Source: Pseudomonas sp. 8Z
GTDB lineage: Bacteria > Pseudomonadota > Gammaproteobacteria > Pseudomonadales > Pseudomonadaceae
Direction of reading: 5' to 3'
NCBI RefSeq assembly: GCF_902506535.1
Contig: NZ_LR733824.1
Span: 124,001-188,000, forward strand
Length of the DNA stretch: 64,000 nt
The notes beneath the pieces are model-generated. The model was not told the origin of the DNA. It saw only the letters and a list, made by a program, of their open reading frames with translations, and did no database searches. Of the stretch, positions 1 through 10,661 are shown piece after piece. The position numbers and the translations under genes are program-made. Within the stretch, counting starts at the first letter, position 1, and each line of letters starts with the position of its first letter.

Positions 1-618
1 GCCTTCGGCGGCGCAGCGCTGGCGCGCCAGATCGAGCATCGCCTCGCTGTTGTCCAGCGCGGTGACGCGAGCAAAGCGCCGCGCCAGCTCGGGCAGGAAC
101 GCGCCATCGCCAGGGCCGATTTCCAGAGCCGTGGCATCAGGGGCAAAGCTCAGTGCATCGAGCAGGGCGAGCAGGCTGTCGCGGTACTGTGGCAGACCGG
201 CGATCAGATCCTGCTGGGCCTGGAAGTTGGCCGCCATGCGGGCGAAAAAATCGCGGCTGACGGCGGCGCGCTGACGATGCACGGCGGCGATGCGCGCCTG
301 CAGGGCATCGGCCAGCGTTAGGGCGTCGATCTCTTCCAATAGCGCCGCATGCAGCACGCCGACGGGCAGGGCGCGACGATAGAAGATCGCGTTGCCTTCA
401 CGGCGTGTGGCGACCAGGCCGACCTGGGCCAGCACCTTGAGGTGGTGGCTCATGCCCGACTGACCGATCGCGAAGATCTGCGCCAGTTCCAGCACGCCGA
501 ACGAGTCGTTGCTCAGCACGCGCAGCACGTTCAGGCGCAGCGGATCGCCGCCGGCCTTGCACAGGGCGGCGAGCGTGTCGCAGGGGTCGAATGCCAACTC
601 GGATGCACGCAGGGTCAT
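1..618 (-). CDS. ArsR-family regulator with C-terminal SAM-methyltransferase domain (SahR-like), partial
   Basis: The frame opens at an ATG at 618 and runs off the left edge (206 codons seen, C-terminus missing). Residues 20-90 are an ArsR-type winged helix, with a recognition-helix stretch around IGQSGMSHHLKVL. From about residue 165 a class I methyltransferase fold begins with the SAM-binding motif EIGPGDGAF. This domain order is that of SahR, an S-adenosylhomocysteine-responsive regulator of methionine-cycle genes in Proteobacteria (family knowledge). In Pseudomonas this gene usually lies beside metK, which would be just outside the window. A perfect 10-bp inverted repeat lies 40-65 nt upstream of the start and is probably its own operator. 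The SahR assignment rests on architecture only. Confidence 0.85.
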   Translation of the reverse strand, partial: MTLRASELAFDPCDTLAALCKAGGDPLRLNVLRVLSNDSFGVLELAQIFAIGQSGMSHHLKVLAQVGLVATRREGNAIFYRRALPVGVLHAALLEEIDALTLADALQARIAAVHRQRAAVSRDFFARMAANFQAQQDLIAGLPQYRDSLLALLDALSFAPDATALEIGPGDGAFLPELARRFARVTALDNSEAMLDLARQRCAAEG

Positions 619-657
619 GGTGGCGCAGTCTAGTCGGTCATTTTTCGTACAGCAACA

Positions 658-683
658 CCAATATCAAAAAATATTGATATTGG
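658..683. promoter_or_regulatory. Perfect inverted repeat, likely operator of the SahR-like gene
   Basis: The arms CCAATATCAA (658-667) and TTGATATTGG (674-683) are exact reverse complements separated by 6 AT-rich bases. The site is 40-65 nt upstream of the ATG at 618 and immediately beyond the LysR stop at 692. Length, AT-rich core and position suit an ArsR-family operator. No T-run follows on either strand, so it does not look like a terminator. Confidence 0.6.
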
Positions 684-691
684 CCTTTGCG

Positions 692-1573
692 TCAGTCCGG
701 CGTTTCGCTCAGCGCCAGAAACGCCGCTGGCGCCGGGCTCAGGCTGGCGCCCTGACGCCAGAGTGCGTGCAGCTCGCGTTCGATCTGCAGGTCCGACACG
801 GGGAGGTGATGCAGTTCGCCGCTGGCCAGTTCGCGTTCGACGACGCGCTGTGACAGCCAGGCGATGCCCTGGCCGTCGGCGAGCAGGCGCTTGAGGGCTT
901 CGGTGCTGCCAATGGCCATCTGCGCCTGTGCTTGCAGGCCGTGCGCGCGGTAGGCCTGCTCGATGCTGCTGCGCGCGCCCGAGCCGGGTTCGCGCATGTA
1001 CAAGGGGTAGGCGAGCAGGCGTTCCGCGCTGAGGCTGTCGAGGCGGGCCAGCGGATGCGTCGGGGCCACCACCGGCAGCAGCGCGTCGCGAGCCAGCAGG
1101 CGGTGCCCGTAGGCCTCGCGATCGAACGATCCCTCGACGAAGCCCAGGCTGATGTGTCCTTCGTTTAGCTGCCGTGTCACTGCGTCGGTGTTGCTGACCT
1201 CCACGCTGACGAAGATATGCGGGTGGGCGTGGCGGAAACGGCGGATCAGCGGTGGCAACAGGTATGAGCCCAGGGTAGCGCTGGCGCCTATGTGCAGTTC
1301 GCCCTGTTCCACCTGGGCGAAGTCGCGCAGGTCGCGCTCGGCGGCGCGTTCCAGGGTGAAGATGCGCTGCGCGTAGTCGAGCAGGCGCTGGCCGCCTTCG
1401 GTCAGTCGTACGCCTCTGGGCTGGCGGTCAAACAGGCGCAGGTCGAGGCTGGCTTCGAGGTCGCGGATTTCTCGCGTCACGGCGGGCTGGCTGATATGCA
1501 GGCGCTCAGCGCCGGCGCTGATGCTGCCTGCCTCGGCGACGGCGAGAAAGACTTTGAGGTGGTGAAGGTTCAT
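692..1573 (-). CDS. LysR-family transcriptional regulator
   Basis: This 293-aa protein has the LysR layout: an N-terminal winged helix (residues 1-60, including AGSISAGAERLHISQPAVTREI) and a periplasmic-binding-like effector domain from about residue 90 to the end. It is divergent from the SLAC1/TDT transporter at 1664, with 90 bp between the starts. LysR proteins commonly control the divergent neighbour, so that transporter is the likely target. The shared intergenic contains the palindrome AAGCATGCTT. The effector cannot be read from the sequence. Confidence 0.9.
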   Translation of the reverse strand: MNLHHLKVFLAVAEAGSISAGAERLHISQPAVTREIRDLEASLDLRLFDRQPRGVRLTEGGQRLLDYAQRIFTLERAAERDLRDFAQVEQGELHIGASATLGSYLLPPLIRRFRHAHPHIFVSVEVSNTDAVTRQLNEGHISLGFVEGSFDREAYGHRLLARDALLPVVAPTHPLARLDSLSAERLLAYPLYMREPGSGARSSIEQAYRAHGLQAQAQMAIGSTEALKRLLADGQGIAWLSQRVVERELASGELHHLPVSDLQIERELHALWRQGASLSPAPAAFLALSETPD

Positions 1574-1663
1574 GACGGCCTTGCATAAATAGAAAGCATG
1601 CTTCTGATGCTGAATATGTATTTTTAATATGGTAAGGCGCTTTTTAAGCTGGCGGCGTCATTC
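1574..1663. promoter_or_regulatory. Divergent promoter region with a 10-bp palindrome
   Basis: This 90-bp spacer between two divergent starts is AT-richer than the flanking genes. It holds the perfect palindrome AAGCATGCTT at 1594-1603, extended imperfectly outward (AGAAAGCATGCTTCT). It is a plausible LysR binding site, but the exact promoters are not resolved. Confidence 0.4.
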
Positions 1664-2839
<1,176 letters not shown>

Positions 2840-2947
2840 TTTGCCATCTACGACTATCTGTCATTGCTCCATAGGCCTGGCTGGGCGAAAATAGCCGCCT
2901 TTTTTCGCCCCCTTCACTTGTGAAGCAGCCCCGTAGGAGATTCAGCG

Positions 2948-4948
2948 ATGCCCAGCCGTCGTGAGCGAGCCAATGCCATTCGTGCCCTCAGCATGGATGC
3001 CGTGCAGAAAGCCAACAGCGGCCACCCCGGTGCCCCCATGGGCATGGCGGACATCGCCGAAGTGCTGTGGCGCGATTTTCTCAAGCACAACCCGCAGAAC
3101 CCGAACTTCGCCGATCGTGACCGCTTCGTGCTGTCCAACGGCCATGGTTCGATGCTGATTTACTCGCTGCTGCACCTGACCGGCTACGACCTGTCGATCG
3201 ACGATCTGAAAAATTTCCGTCAACTGCACAGCAAAACGCCGGGCCACCCGGAGTACGGCTACACGCCAGGTGTGGAAACCACCACCGGCCCGCTCGGTCA
3301 GGGCATCGCCAATGCCGTCGGTTTCGCCATCGCCGAGAAGGTGCTGGGCGCGCAGTTCAACCGTGACGGCCACACCATCGTCGACCACAACACCTACGTG
3401 TTTCTCGGCGATGGCTGCATGATGGAAGGCATTTCCCATGAGGTCTGCTCGCTGGCCGGTACTCTCGGCCTGGGCAAACTGGTTGCCTTCTACGACGACA
3501 ACGGCATCTCCATCGACGGTGAAGTCGAAGGCTGGTTCACCGACGACACGCCCAAGCGCTTCGAAGCCTACGGCTGGCAGGTGATCCGCAATGTCGACGG
3601 CCATGACGCCGAAGAAATCAAAATGGCCATCGAGACCGCGCGCAAGAGCACGGATCAGCCAACCCTGATCTGCTGCAAGACCACCATCGGTTTCGGTTCG
3701 CCGAACAAGGGCGGTAAGGAAGAGTGCCACGGCGCGCCGCTGGGCAATGACGAGATCGCCCTGACTCGCGCCGCCCTGGGCTGGAACCATGGCCCGTTCG
3801 AAATTCCTGCCGAGATCTACGCCGAGTGGGACGCCAAGGCCGCCGGTGCTGCCGCCGAAGCCGCCTGGAACGACAAGTTCGCTGCCTACGCCGCTGCCTT
3901 CCCCGAACTGGCTGCCGAGTTCAAGCGCCGCATCGCCGGTGAGCTGCCGGCCGACTTCGCCGAGAAGGCCGCCGCCTACGTGCGTGAAGTGGCCGAGAAG
4001 GGCGAAACCATCGCCAGCCGCAAAGCCAGCCAGAATGCGCTGAACGCCTTTGGCCCGCTGCTGCCGGAATTCCTCGGCGGCTCGGCTGACCTGGCCGGCT
4101 CCAACCTGACTCTGTGGAAGGGCTGCAAGGGCGTATCTGCCGAAGACGCCTCCGGCAACTACATGTTCTACGGTGTGCGCGAGTTCGGCATGAGTGCGAT
4201 CATGAACGGCGTGGCCCTGCACGGCGGCTTCGTGCCCTACGGCGCGACTTTCCTGATCTTCATGGAATACGCGCGCAACGCCGTGCGTATGTCCGCGTTG
4301 ATGAAGAAGCGCGTGCTGTACGTGTTCACCCATGACTCCATCGGCCTCGGTGAAGACGGCCCGACCCACCAGCCCATCGAGCAACTGGCCAGCCTGCGTG
4401 GCACGCCGAACCTCGACACCTGGCGTCCGGCCGATGCGGTGGAGTCCGCCGTGGCCTGGAAACACGCCATCGAGCGCGCCGACGGCCCGAGCGCCCTGGT
4501 GTTCAGTCGTCAGAACCTGCCGCACCAGGCGCGTGACGCCCAGCAGCTTAGCGATATTGAACGTGGCGGTTACGTGCTCAAGGACAGCGCCGGTGAGCCC
4601 GAGCTGATCCTGATTGCCACGGGTTCTGAAGTCGGCCTGGCCGTGGCTGCCTACGACAAACTGACCGCCGCCGGCCGTAAGGTGCGCGTGGTGTCGATGC
4701 CGTCGACCAGCGTGTTCGATCAACAGGACGCTGCCTACAAGCAGTCCGTATTGCCGGTGGAAATCGGTGCGCGTATCGCCATCGAAGCCGCCCATGCCGA
4801 CTTCTGGTACAAGTACGTCGGCCTGGAAGGGCGCATCATCGGCATGACCACCTTCGGTGAGTCGGCTCCGGCTGCTGCGCTGTTCGAAGAGTTCGGCTTC
4901 ACCGTCGACAACATCGTCGGCACCGCCGAAGAACTGCTCGACGCCTGA
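2948..4948 (+). CDS. tktA: Transketolase
   Basis: The product is 666 aa, the usual size for a bacterial transketolase. It moves a two-carbon ketol unit between sugar phosphates in the pentose phosphate pathway. The TPP-binding GDGCMMEG motif is near residue 154, and the pyrimidine-domain motif [15 protein letters not shown] starts near residue 462. A good ribosome-binding site (TAGGAG) precedes the ATG at 2948. It heads a run with epd, pgk and fba, a conserved Pseudomonas layout. Hairpins follow the stop, so epd may not be fully co-transcribed. Confidence 0.97.
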   Translation: MPSRRERANAIRALSMDAVQKANSGHPGAPMGMADIAEVLWRDFLKHNPQNPNFADRDRFVLSNGHGSMLIYSLLHLTGYDLSIDDLKNFRQLHSKTPGHPEYGYTPGVETTTGPLGQGIANAVGFAIAEKVLGAQFNRDGHTIVDHNTYVFLGDGCMMEGISHEVCSLAGTLGLGKLVAFYDDNGISIDGEVEGWFTDDTPKRFEAYGWQVIRNVDGHDAEEIKMAIETARKSTDQPTLICCKTTIGFGSPNKGGKEECHGAPLGNDEIALTRAALGWNHGPFEIPAEIYAEWDAKAAGAAAEAAWNDKFAAYAAAFPELAAEFKRRIAGELPADFAEKAAAYVREVAEKGETIASRKASQNALNAFGPLLPEFLGGSADLAGSNLTLWKGCKGVSAEDASGNYMFYGVREFGMSAIMNGVALHGGFVPYGATFLIFMEYARNAVRMSALMKKRVLYVFTHDSIGLGEDGPTHQPIEQLASLRGTPNLDTWRPADAVESAVAWKHAIERADGPSALVFSRQNLPHQARDAQQLSDIERGGYVLKDSAGEPELILIATGSEVGLAVAAYDKLTAAGRKVRVVSMPSTSVFDQQDAAYKQSVLPVEIGARIAIEAAHADFWYKYVGLEGRIIGMTTFGESAPAAALFEEFGFTVDNIVGTAEELLDA

Positions 4949-4956
4949 GTGACGCT

Positions 4957-5027
4957 GTAGGGCGGGTGAGGCTTTTCTCACCCGCCGTTCCGCTGACGGT
5001 GGATCGGTAAAGCGCGATCCACCCTAC
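4957..5027. repeat. Double-hairpin REP-like sequence between tktA and epd
   Basis: GTAGGGCGGGTGA pairs with TCACCCGCC to form one hairpin, and GTGGATCG/CGATCCAC forms a second. The unit is bounded by GTAGG and CCTAC, like the GTAGG...CCTAC hairpins elsewhere in the window. No U-tract follows, so it is an intergenic repeat rather than a canonical terminator. Confidence 0.55.
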
Positions 5028-5044
5028 GTTCTCCGAGACCTTCG

Positions 5045-6091
5045 ATGTCACGACGCCCCTATCGCGTTGCCCTCAACGGCTACGGCCGCATTGGCCGTTG
5101 CGTGCTGCGTGCCTTGCACGAACGCGGCGCAGGGGCGCGTCTGGAAATCGTCGCGCTCAATGATCTGGCGGATCAGGCCAGCATCGAATACCTCACCCGC
5201 TTCGACTCCACTCACGGGCGCTTTCCCGGCGAAGTGAAAGTCGACGGTGATTGCCTTCATATTAACGGCGGCTGCGTGAAGGTGCTGCGCCAGGCCGAGC
5301 CCGAGTCTATCGACTGGGCGGCGCTGAATATCGACCTGCTGCTGGAGTGCTCCGGGCAGTACACCACGCGCGCCGATGCCGAGCGTTTCATCGCTGCCGG
5401 TGCACCACGCGTGCTGCTGTCGCAGCCGATGGCCAGCGAGGCGGATATCGACGCCACCATTGTCTACGGCGTCAATCAGGATTGCCTGAGCGGTGCCGAA
5501 CGCCTGGTGTCGAATGCGTCATGTACCACCAACTGCGGCGTGCCGCTGTTGAAACTTCTCGACGAGGTGGTGGGTCTGGAGTACGTCTCCATTACCACCA
5601 TCCACTCGGCGATGAACGACCAGCCTGTAATCGACGCTTACCACCACGAAGACCTGCGCCGCACGCGCTCGGCCTTTCAGTCGGTGATTCCGGTATCCAC
5701 CGGCCTGGCTCGCGGTATCGAGCGCCTGTTGCCGGAACTGGCCGGGCGCATCCAGGCCAAGGCTATCCGGGTGCCGACGGTAAACGTCTCCTGTCTCGAT
5801 ATCACCCTGCAGACCGCGCGTGATACCTCGGCTGCCGAGATCAATCAGGTGTTGCGCCAGGCGGCTGCCAGCGGCCCACTCAAGGGGTTGCTGGCCTACA
5901 CTGAGCTGCCGCACGCCAGTTGCGACTTCAACCACGACCCGCACTCGGCCATCGTCGACGGCAGCCAGACCCGCGTGTCCGGCCCGCGCCTGGTCAACCT
6001 GCTGGCCTGGTTCGACAACGAATGGGGCTTCGCCAATCGTATGCTCGACGTGGCCGAACACTTTTTACTCAAAGCCAATCCAGCCCCTTGA
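5045..6091 (+). CDS. epd: D-erythrose-4-phosphate dehydrogenase
   Basis: This is a 348-aa member of the GAPDH superfamily. The NAD-binding glycine motif (NGYGRIGR) is at residues 9-16, and the catalytic-cysteine motif SCTTNC is near residue 159 (nucleophile about Cys160). Position between tktA and pgk is the classic location of epd, whose product makes 4-phosphoerythronate for pyridoxal-5'-phosphate synthesis. A GAPDH role cannot be ruled out from motifs alone, but context strongly favours Epd. Only 12 bp separate it from pgk, so the two are very likely co-transcribed. Confidence 0.93.
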   Translation: MSRRPYRVALNGYGRIGRCVLRALHERGAGARLEIVALNDLADQASIEYLTRFDSTHGRFPGEVKVDGDCLHINGGCVKVLRQAEPESIDWAALNIDLLLECSGQYTTRADAERFIAAGAPRVLLSQPMASEADIDATIVYGVNQDCLSGAERLVSNASCTTNCGVPLLKLLDEVVGLEYVSITTIHSAMNDQPVIDAYHHEDLRRTRSAFQSVIPVSTGLARGIERLLPELAGRIQAKAIRVPTVNVSCLDITLQTARDTSAAEINQVLRQAAASGPLKGLLAYTELPHASCDFNHDPHSAIVDGSQTRVSGPRLVNLLAWFDNEWGFANRMLDVAEHFLLKANPAP

Positions 6092-6103
6092 AGGACTGAA
6101 TCT

Positions 6104-7264
6104 ATGACCGTTTTGAAGATGACCGACCTCGACCTCGCCGGTAAGCGCGTGTTGATCCGCGAAGACCTCAACGTCCCGGTGAAGGACGGTGTGGTCAAGA
6201 GCGACGCACGTATCCTCGCCGCGCTGCCGACCATCAAGCTGGCGCTGGAAAAAGGCGCTGCCGTGCTGGTCTGCTCGCATCTGGGTCGTCCGGAAGAGGG
6301 CATCTACAGCGAGCAAGACAGCCTGGCCCCGGTCGCTGCTTACCTGAGCAAGGCGCTGGGTCGCGAAGTGCCGCTGGTCAAGGATTACCTGGGCGGCGTC
6401 GAAGTCGCTGCTGGTGAACTGGTGCTGCTGGAGAACGTGCGCTTCAACAAGGGCGAGAAGAAGAACACCGACGAGCTGGCGCAGCAGTACGCAGGGCTGT
6501 GCGATGTGTTCGTCATGGACGCTTTCGGCACTGCGCATCGCGCTCAGGGTTCGACCCATGGCGTGGCCAAGTTCGCCAAGGTTGCTTGCGCCGGCCCGCT
6601 GCTGGCGGCCGAGCTGGACGCCCTGGGCAAGGCGCTGGATAAGCCCAATCGGCCGATGGCGGCCATCGTTGCTGGCTCCAAGGTGTCGACCAAGCTCGAC
6701 GTGCTCAACTCCCTGGCCGAGATTTGCGACTCGCTGATCGTCGGTGGCGGTATCGCCAATACCTTCCTGGCCGCTGCTGGCCTGCCGGTGGGCAAGTCGC
6801 TGTATGAAGCCGATCTGGTCGACACCGCCAAGGCCATCGCGGCCAAGGTCGCCGTGCCGCTGCCGGTGGACGTGGTAGTGGCCAAGGCGTTTGCCGAGGA
6901 CGCCGAAGCCACTGTCAAGGCCGTCGCTGACGTGGCCGAAGACGACATGATCCTCGACATCGGCCCGCAAACCGCCGCGCAATTCGCCGAAATGCTCAAG
7001 GCCTCGCAGACCATTCTGTGGAACGGCCCGGTGGGCGTGTTCGAGTTCGATCAGTTCGGCAATGGCACCAAGGCGCTGGCTCTGGCCATCGCCGAAAGCC
7101 CGGCGTTCTCCATCGCTGGCGGTGGCGACACCCTGGCGGCCATCGATAAATACGGTGTGGCGGAGAAAATCTCCTACATTTCCACCGGTGGCGGCGCGTT
7201 CCTCGAATTTGTCGAAGGCAAGGTACTGCCGGCGGTCGAGGTGCTGGAGCAGCGCGCCAAGTGA
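6104..7264 (+). CDS. pgk: Phosphoglycerate kinase
   Basis: The product is 386 aa, typical for bacterial Pgk. Visible motifs include the N-terminal [16 protein letters not shown] (about residues 59-63) for the triose substrate, and the C-terminal GGGDTLAAI (about 338-346) for the nucleotide. It interconverts 1,3-bisphosphoglycerate and 3-phosphoglycerate with ATP formation. It sits directly after epd and upstream of fba, with two small lipoprotein genes in between. Confidence 0.97.
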   Translation: MTVLKMTDLDLAGKRVLIREDLNVPVKDGVVKSDARILAALPTIKLALEKGAAVLVCSHLGRPEEGIYSEQDSLAPVAAYLSKALGREVPLVKDYLGGVEVAAGELVLLENVRFNKGEKKNTDELAQQYAGLCDVFVMDAFGTAHRAQGSTHGVAKFAKVACAGPLLAAELDALGKALDKPNRPMAAIVAGSKVSTKLDVLNSLAEICDSLIVGGGIANTFLAAAGLPVGKSLYEADLVDTAKAIAAKVAVPLPVDVVVAKAFAEDAEATVKAVADVAEDDMILDIGPQTAAQFAEMLKASQTILWNGPVGVFEFDQFGNGTKALALAIAESPAFSIAGGGDTLAAIDKYGVAEKISYISTGGGAFLEFVEGKVLPAVEVLEQRAK

Positions 7265-7365
7265 CGGCTATGAGGCGAAGGATGTGCCGTCCTTTGCCTG
7301 CGCATTAAACCCTGGCGTGATCGAGTGGTCTGTTGAGACTGAACCCTCGAACAAGGAGTCATGTC

Positions 7366-7551
7366 ATGGGCAAGCTAGCTGCGTTGGGATGTATCGCGCT
7401 GGTGCTTACCGGCTGCGCCGGTGGTGGTCACGAATCGGCCTGCGAGGTGCTCAGCCCCGCGACGATCGAGGTGCCGACCACGCAGAACGACCAGAGTATC
7501 GAGCAAAACAGCGGCCAGCCGTTGGGTGAGCCGGTAGAGCAGCGTTGCTGA
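7366..7551 (+). CDS. Small predicted lipoprotein, function unknown
   Basis: The ATG at 7366 is chosen because AAGGAG lies 7 nt upstream and it starts a proper lipoprotein signal, MGKLAALGCIALVLTGCAGG. A longer frame from 7333 lacks these features. The lipobox is LTGC with the modified cysteine near residue 16. The mature part is only about 45 polar residues with two further cysteines. It lies between pgk and the MliC-like gene, 12 bp before the latter. I do not recognise a family. Confidence 0.75.
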   Translation: MGKLAALGCIALVLTGCAGGGHESACEVLSPATIEVPTTQNDQSIEQNSGQPLGEPVEQRC

Positions 7552-7563
7552 CGAGGGTGCAAG

Positions 7564-7887
7564 ATGATCGTAAGACTGGCGGGCATGACCGCCATGGCGC
7601 TGTTGTTGGGCGCTTGTAGCCAGCAACAGACAGCGCCTGAACAGTGGACGCATTGGGTCTGTGACAGTAAAGCCGAGGTGCTCTGGCGCCAGGCCGATGG
7701 CAAGGGTGAACAGGTGGATATACGCCTGGGCAGTGATGATGTCGTTCACCGCCTAACCCTGGAGCCGGCTGGTTCTGGTGCGTTGTACAGCGACGGTAAC
7801 CTGTCCTTTCATACCCAGGGTGATGAAGGGCTGGTGTACTGGACGGCCACCGATGATCTGATTGGTCGTGGCTGCAAGGCACCGTAA
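7564..7887 (+). CDS. MliC-like lysozyme-inhibitor lipoprotein
   Basis: The 107-aa product opens with a lipoprotein signal (lipobox LGACS, Cys near residue 19). The mature part resembles the MliC/PliC fold: an early WVCDSKAEVLW strand, then GSGALYSDGNLSFHTQGDEG and a final cysteine near GRGC, which likely pairs with the early one. MliC proteins are outer-membrane lipoproteins that block host c-type lysozyme. Assignment is from pattern resemblance; other small lipoproteins could share it. It is probably co-expressed with the preceding lipoprotein. Confidence 0.65.
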   Translation: MIVRLAGMTAMALLLGACSQQQTAPEQWTHWVCDSKAEVLWRQADGKGEQVDIRLGSDDVVHRLTLEPAGSGALYSDGNLSFHTQGDEGLVYWTATDDLIGRGCKAP

Positions 7888-7952
7888 TACCCTCGGCGAT
7901 GCCGAGATATGAGTCGAGGGCATAGCTCTCGGCCAGACGAAACTTGAACAAC

Positions 7953-7971
7953 GCCTGCCCCTGCGGCAGGC
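7953..7971. other. Short GC-rich hairpin upstream of fba
   Basis: GCCTGCC (7953-7959) pairs with GGCAGGC (7965-7971) around a 5-nt loop. It lies 38 bp before the fba start and no T-run follows. It may affect the fba leader or stabilise the upstream transcript. Confidence 0.35.
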
Positions 7972-8008
7972 TTGCACATTAAACAACCCATATCGGGAGC
8001 TTCAAAAG

Positions 8009-9073
8009 ATGGCACTTATCAGCATGCGCCAGATGCTCGACCACGCCGCCGAATTCGGCTACGGCGTGCCGGCCTTCAACGTCAACAACCTTGAGCAGAT
8101 GCGCGCCATCATGGAAGCCGCCGACAAGACCGATTCGCCGGTCATCGTCCAAGCCTCCGCAGGTGCCCGCAAATACGCCGGTGCGCCTTTCCTGCGTCAC
8201 CTGATTCTGGCGGCCATCGAAGAATTCCCGCATATCCCGGTGTGCATGCACCAGGACCACGGCACCAGCCCTGACGTCTGCCAGCGCTCCATCCAACTGG
8301 GTTTTTCCTCGGTGATGATGGACGGCTCGCTGAAAGAAGACGGCAAGACCCCGGCCGACTACGACTACAACGTCCGCGTGACCCAGCAGACCGTGGCTTT
8401 CGCTCACGCCTGCGGCGTGTCCGTGGAAGGTGAGCTGGGTTGCCTGGGCAGCCTGGAAACCGGCATGGCTGGTGAGGAAGACGGCGTCGGCGCCGAAGGC
8501 GTGCTCGATCACAGCCAACTGCTGACCGACCCGGAAGAAGCCGCTGCTTTCGTCAAGGCCACTCAGGTCGATGCCCTGGCCATCGCCATCGGCACCAGCC
8601 ACGGCGCCTACAAGTTCACCAAGCCGCCAACCGGCGACGTGCTGTCGATCCAGCGCATCAAGGAAATTCACGCGCGCATCCCCAACACTCACCTGGTGAT
8701 GCACGGCTCCTCCTCCGTTCCGCAGGAATGGCTGAAGGTGATCAACGAGTTCGGCGGCGACATCAAGGAAACCTACGGTGTGCCGGTCGAGGAAATCGTC
8801 GAAGGTATCAAGCACGGCGTGCGCAAGGTCAACATCGACACCGATCTGCGTCTGGCTTCCACCGGCGCGATCCGCCGCATGATGGCCGAGCACCCGAGCG
8901 AGTTCGACCCGCGCAAGTTTTTCGCCAAAACCATCGTGGCCATGCGTGACATCTGCATCGCCCGCTATGAAGCCTTCGGCACCGCCGGCAATGCCTCGAA
9001 GATCAAGCCGATCTCCCTGGAAGGCATGTACCAGCGTTACGCCAGCGGCGAGCTGAACGCCAAGGTCAACTGA
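8009..9073 (+). CDS. fba: Class II fructose-bisphosphate aldolase
   Basis: The 354-aa protein is the zinc-dependent class II enzyme. HQDHG (about residues 81-85) carries a zinc-ligand histidine, and [10 protein letters not shown] (from about residue 232) is the conserved substrate/metal region. It condenses dihydroxyacetone phosphate and glyceraldehyde-3-phosphate. Together with pgk, epd and tktA it gives a gluconeogenic and pentose-phosphate gene set; fbp is far away at 59 kb. A strong terminator follows at 9112. Confidence 0.96.
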   Translation: MALISMRQMLDHAAEFGYGVPAFNVNNLEQMRAIMEAADKTDSPVIVQASAGARKYAGAPFLRHLILAAIEEFPHIPVCMHQDHGTSPDVCQRSIQLGFSSVMMDGSLKEDGKTPADYDYNVRVTQQTVAFAHACGVSVEGELGCLGSLETGMAGEEDGVGAEGVLDHSQLLTDPEEAAAFVKATQVDALAIAIGTSHGAYKFTKPPTGDVLSIQRIKEIHARIPNTHLVMHGSSSVPQEWLKVINEFGGDIKETYGVPVEEIVEGIKHGVRKVNIDTDLRLASTGAIRRMMAEHPSEFDPRKFFAKTIVAMRDICIARYEAFGTAGNASKIKPISLEGMYQRYASGELNAKVN

Positions 9074-9111
9074 TCCGTGGCGGGCTCAAGGCCCGCAACG
9101 CTCAGCCGAGA

Positions 9112-9141
9112 GCCGCGACTGCGCAAGCGTCGCGGCTTTTT
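9112..9141 (+). terminator. Rho-independent terminator after fba
   Basis: GCCGCGAC (9112-9119) pairs perfectly with GTCGCGGC (9129-9136), followed by five Ts (9137-9141). It ends the fba transcript. The reverse direction has no matching U-tract for the convergent lyase gene. Confidence 0.88.
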
Positions 9142-9156
9142 CATGCCTGCTCTTCG

Positions 9157-9843
9157 TTATTTGGGCGCGCTGCTGACCAGGGCGCGGTGCTCGATGCTCA
9201 ACTGATCGAAACGTGCAGCGCCGGCTTCGGTCTCGTAACCGGTGTTGTCCTGGGTGTAAACGCCGGCCTTGAAGTACAGCAACTGGCTCGCCCAGGACGG
9301 GTCTATCTGCGTGCTCCACTGGGTATTGTTGAGCCCGATTGCCAGGGTGCCGTCTGGCTTCAGGTTGAGCATGTAGCGGAAGGCCTGATCCAGTTTGATG
9401 CCTTGGGCGATGGTCAGCACCTCGATCTCGGAATCCGGCGTCATGCGCAGCTTGGCGACGATATTGCCGTCGGCGGTCTTGGTCTTGTACTGGTACTCCA
9501 GTTTGAGCAAGGGCGTCGAGACTTTGTAGGCGTGGATCTGGCCAATGACGATTTTGCCGGTGGAAGGCACCTGGCTGACGCTCAGCGTTGCATTGAGGTA
9601 GTTGTCAGCCTGCGTGTAGAGCCAATTGTGCACGCTGCCGTTGGCGTAAGTTTCGCGCAGCTCGCTACGCGGGTACTTGGCGTTCTCGGTGGTGGTGCCG
9701 TTGACCGGTGACCAGAAGAAGATGGCGCCATCTTTGGATTGGAAATAGTAATCCTGGTAACCGCCAGCCAGCACTGGGGTGTCGATGGTCGTGGCGGGAA
9801 CACCGACTGGAATGCTGAGGTTCCATATGGCGAGATCAATCAT
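9157..9843 (-). CDS. Polysaccharide lyase family 7 alginate lyase, no signal peptide
   Basis: Starting at the ATG at 9843 (AGGAG 7 nt upstream on the coding strand) gives 228 aa. The three PL7 signature blocks are present: RSELRE (59-64), QIH (102-104) and YFKAGVYTQ (190-198). PL7 enzymes cut alginate by beta-elimination. No secretion signal is visible, so the enzyme is either cytoplasmic or exported by an unusual route. It stands alone; no alginate biosynthesis genes are nearby. It converges on fba. Confidence 0.88.
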   Translation of the reverse strand: MIDLAIWNLSIPVGVPATTIDTPVLAGGYQDYYFQSKDGAIFFWSPVNGTTTENAKYPRSELRETYANGSVHNWLYTQADNYLNATLSVSQVPSTGKIVIGQIHAYKVSTPLLKLEYQYKTKTADGNIVAKLRMTPDSEIEVLTIAQGIKLDQAFRYMLNLKPDGTLAIGLNNTQWSTQIDPSWASQLLYFKAGVYTQDNTGYETEAGAARFDQLSIEHRALVSSAPK

Positions 9844-10171
9844 GTTCAAAGCTCCTGAGGTTCGCAAACTTCAGTCGGGGCCCATCTCGTCCAGGAGTCA
9901 GTAACGGCTACTTGGCGTTCCAGCGGGTGGCGCTCGATCTAGAAGGTGGCAGGACTGCCCGCCATGAGCGATCAATACGCCCGTGGCGCGCTCTATAACG
10001 GCGCGTTTGGTGAGTGCATGAGACCGCTCGTCGACTTCTTGGCGTCAATATAAAGTCTATTCATGGCGCCTGGTTTGCAAGGGCTCAGGTAAAACCCTGT
10101 AAAACACCTGAGGCGTGGCACTTGATGGCCTACGCCATAATCCGTGCACTGCCGTCCCGGAACAGCCGTTC
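9844..10171. other. Intergenic region without a supported gene
   Basis: This stretch lies between the divergent starts of the alginate lyase and a small membrane protein. Open frames here lack ribosome-binding sites and protein-like sequence. I see no convincing repeat or terminator. It probably holds the two promoters. Confidence 0.5.
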
Positions 10172-10648
10172 ATGTCTAACCTGCCGCGCTTGCTGCTTGC
10201 CTTCATCACCGCTGTGTTGCTGGTCAGCAGCTTTGCTTCGATCTTTCAGACACAGAGCAATCTTGCTGCCCTGCAAGCACTGGGTGTGCCCGTACCGCTT
10301 GATGTTCGGTTGAGCACCATGGGGCTGGATCTGCTTGGGTTTGCGCCGACCTTCGCGCTGCTGGCTGGCGCCGGTTTCGCTGTGGCCATGCCGCTGGCGC
10401 TCTGGTTGTCGGCACGTCTGCGGCCTTGGCGTTGGTTGATCTTCCCGCTCGCGGGTGCTGCTGCGATCTGGTTGGCGCTGGCCGTCGCCAATGCCCTGGC
10501 GCCTATGCCGACGCTGATCGCCGCCGACCGCGAGCTTCTGGGGACTCTGGCGTTAATGGCTTGTGGTAGTGTCGGGGCACTGCTCTTCGCGCAACTTGCG
10601 CGGCGGTTGCGCTACAAGGCGCAGAAAAACCTCCCTGACTCGATGTGA
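10172..10648 (+). CDS. Small integral membrane protein, function unknown
   Basis: From the ATG at 10172 the product is 158 aa with four predicted membrane segments (about residues 5-25, 50-75, 88-110 and 125-147) and a basic C-terminal tail (RRLRYKAQKN). An upstream GTG at 10115 would add a non-hydrophobic stretch and is less likely. No family motif is recognised. It is followed 13 bp later by the sugar dehydrogenase gene and is probably in the same transcript. Confidence 0.7.
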   Translation: MSNLPRLLLAFITAVLLVSSFASIFQTQSNLAALQALGVPVPLDVRLSTMGLDLLGFAPTFALLAGAGFAVAMPLALWLSARLRPWRWLIFPLAGAAAIWLALAVANALAPMPTLIAADRELLGTLALMACGSVGALLFAQLARRLRYKAQKNLPDSM

Positions 10649-10661
10649 CAAGGTTGTCGCC

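Noticed and set aside
2942-4981. 679-codon open frame on the minus strand opposite tktA
   Set aside because: It mirrors the codon pattern of tktA in GC-rich DNA, has a His/Gly/Val-rich nonsense composition and no matching family, and tktA is certain.
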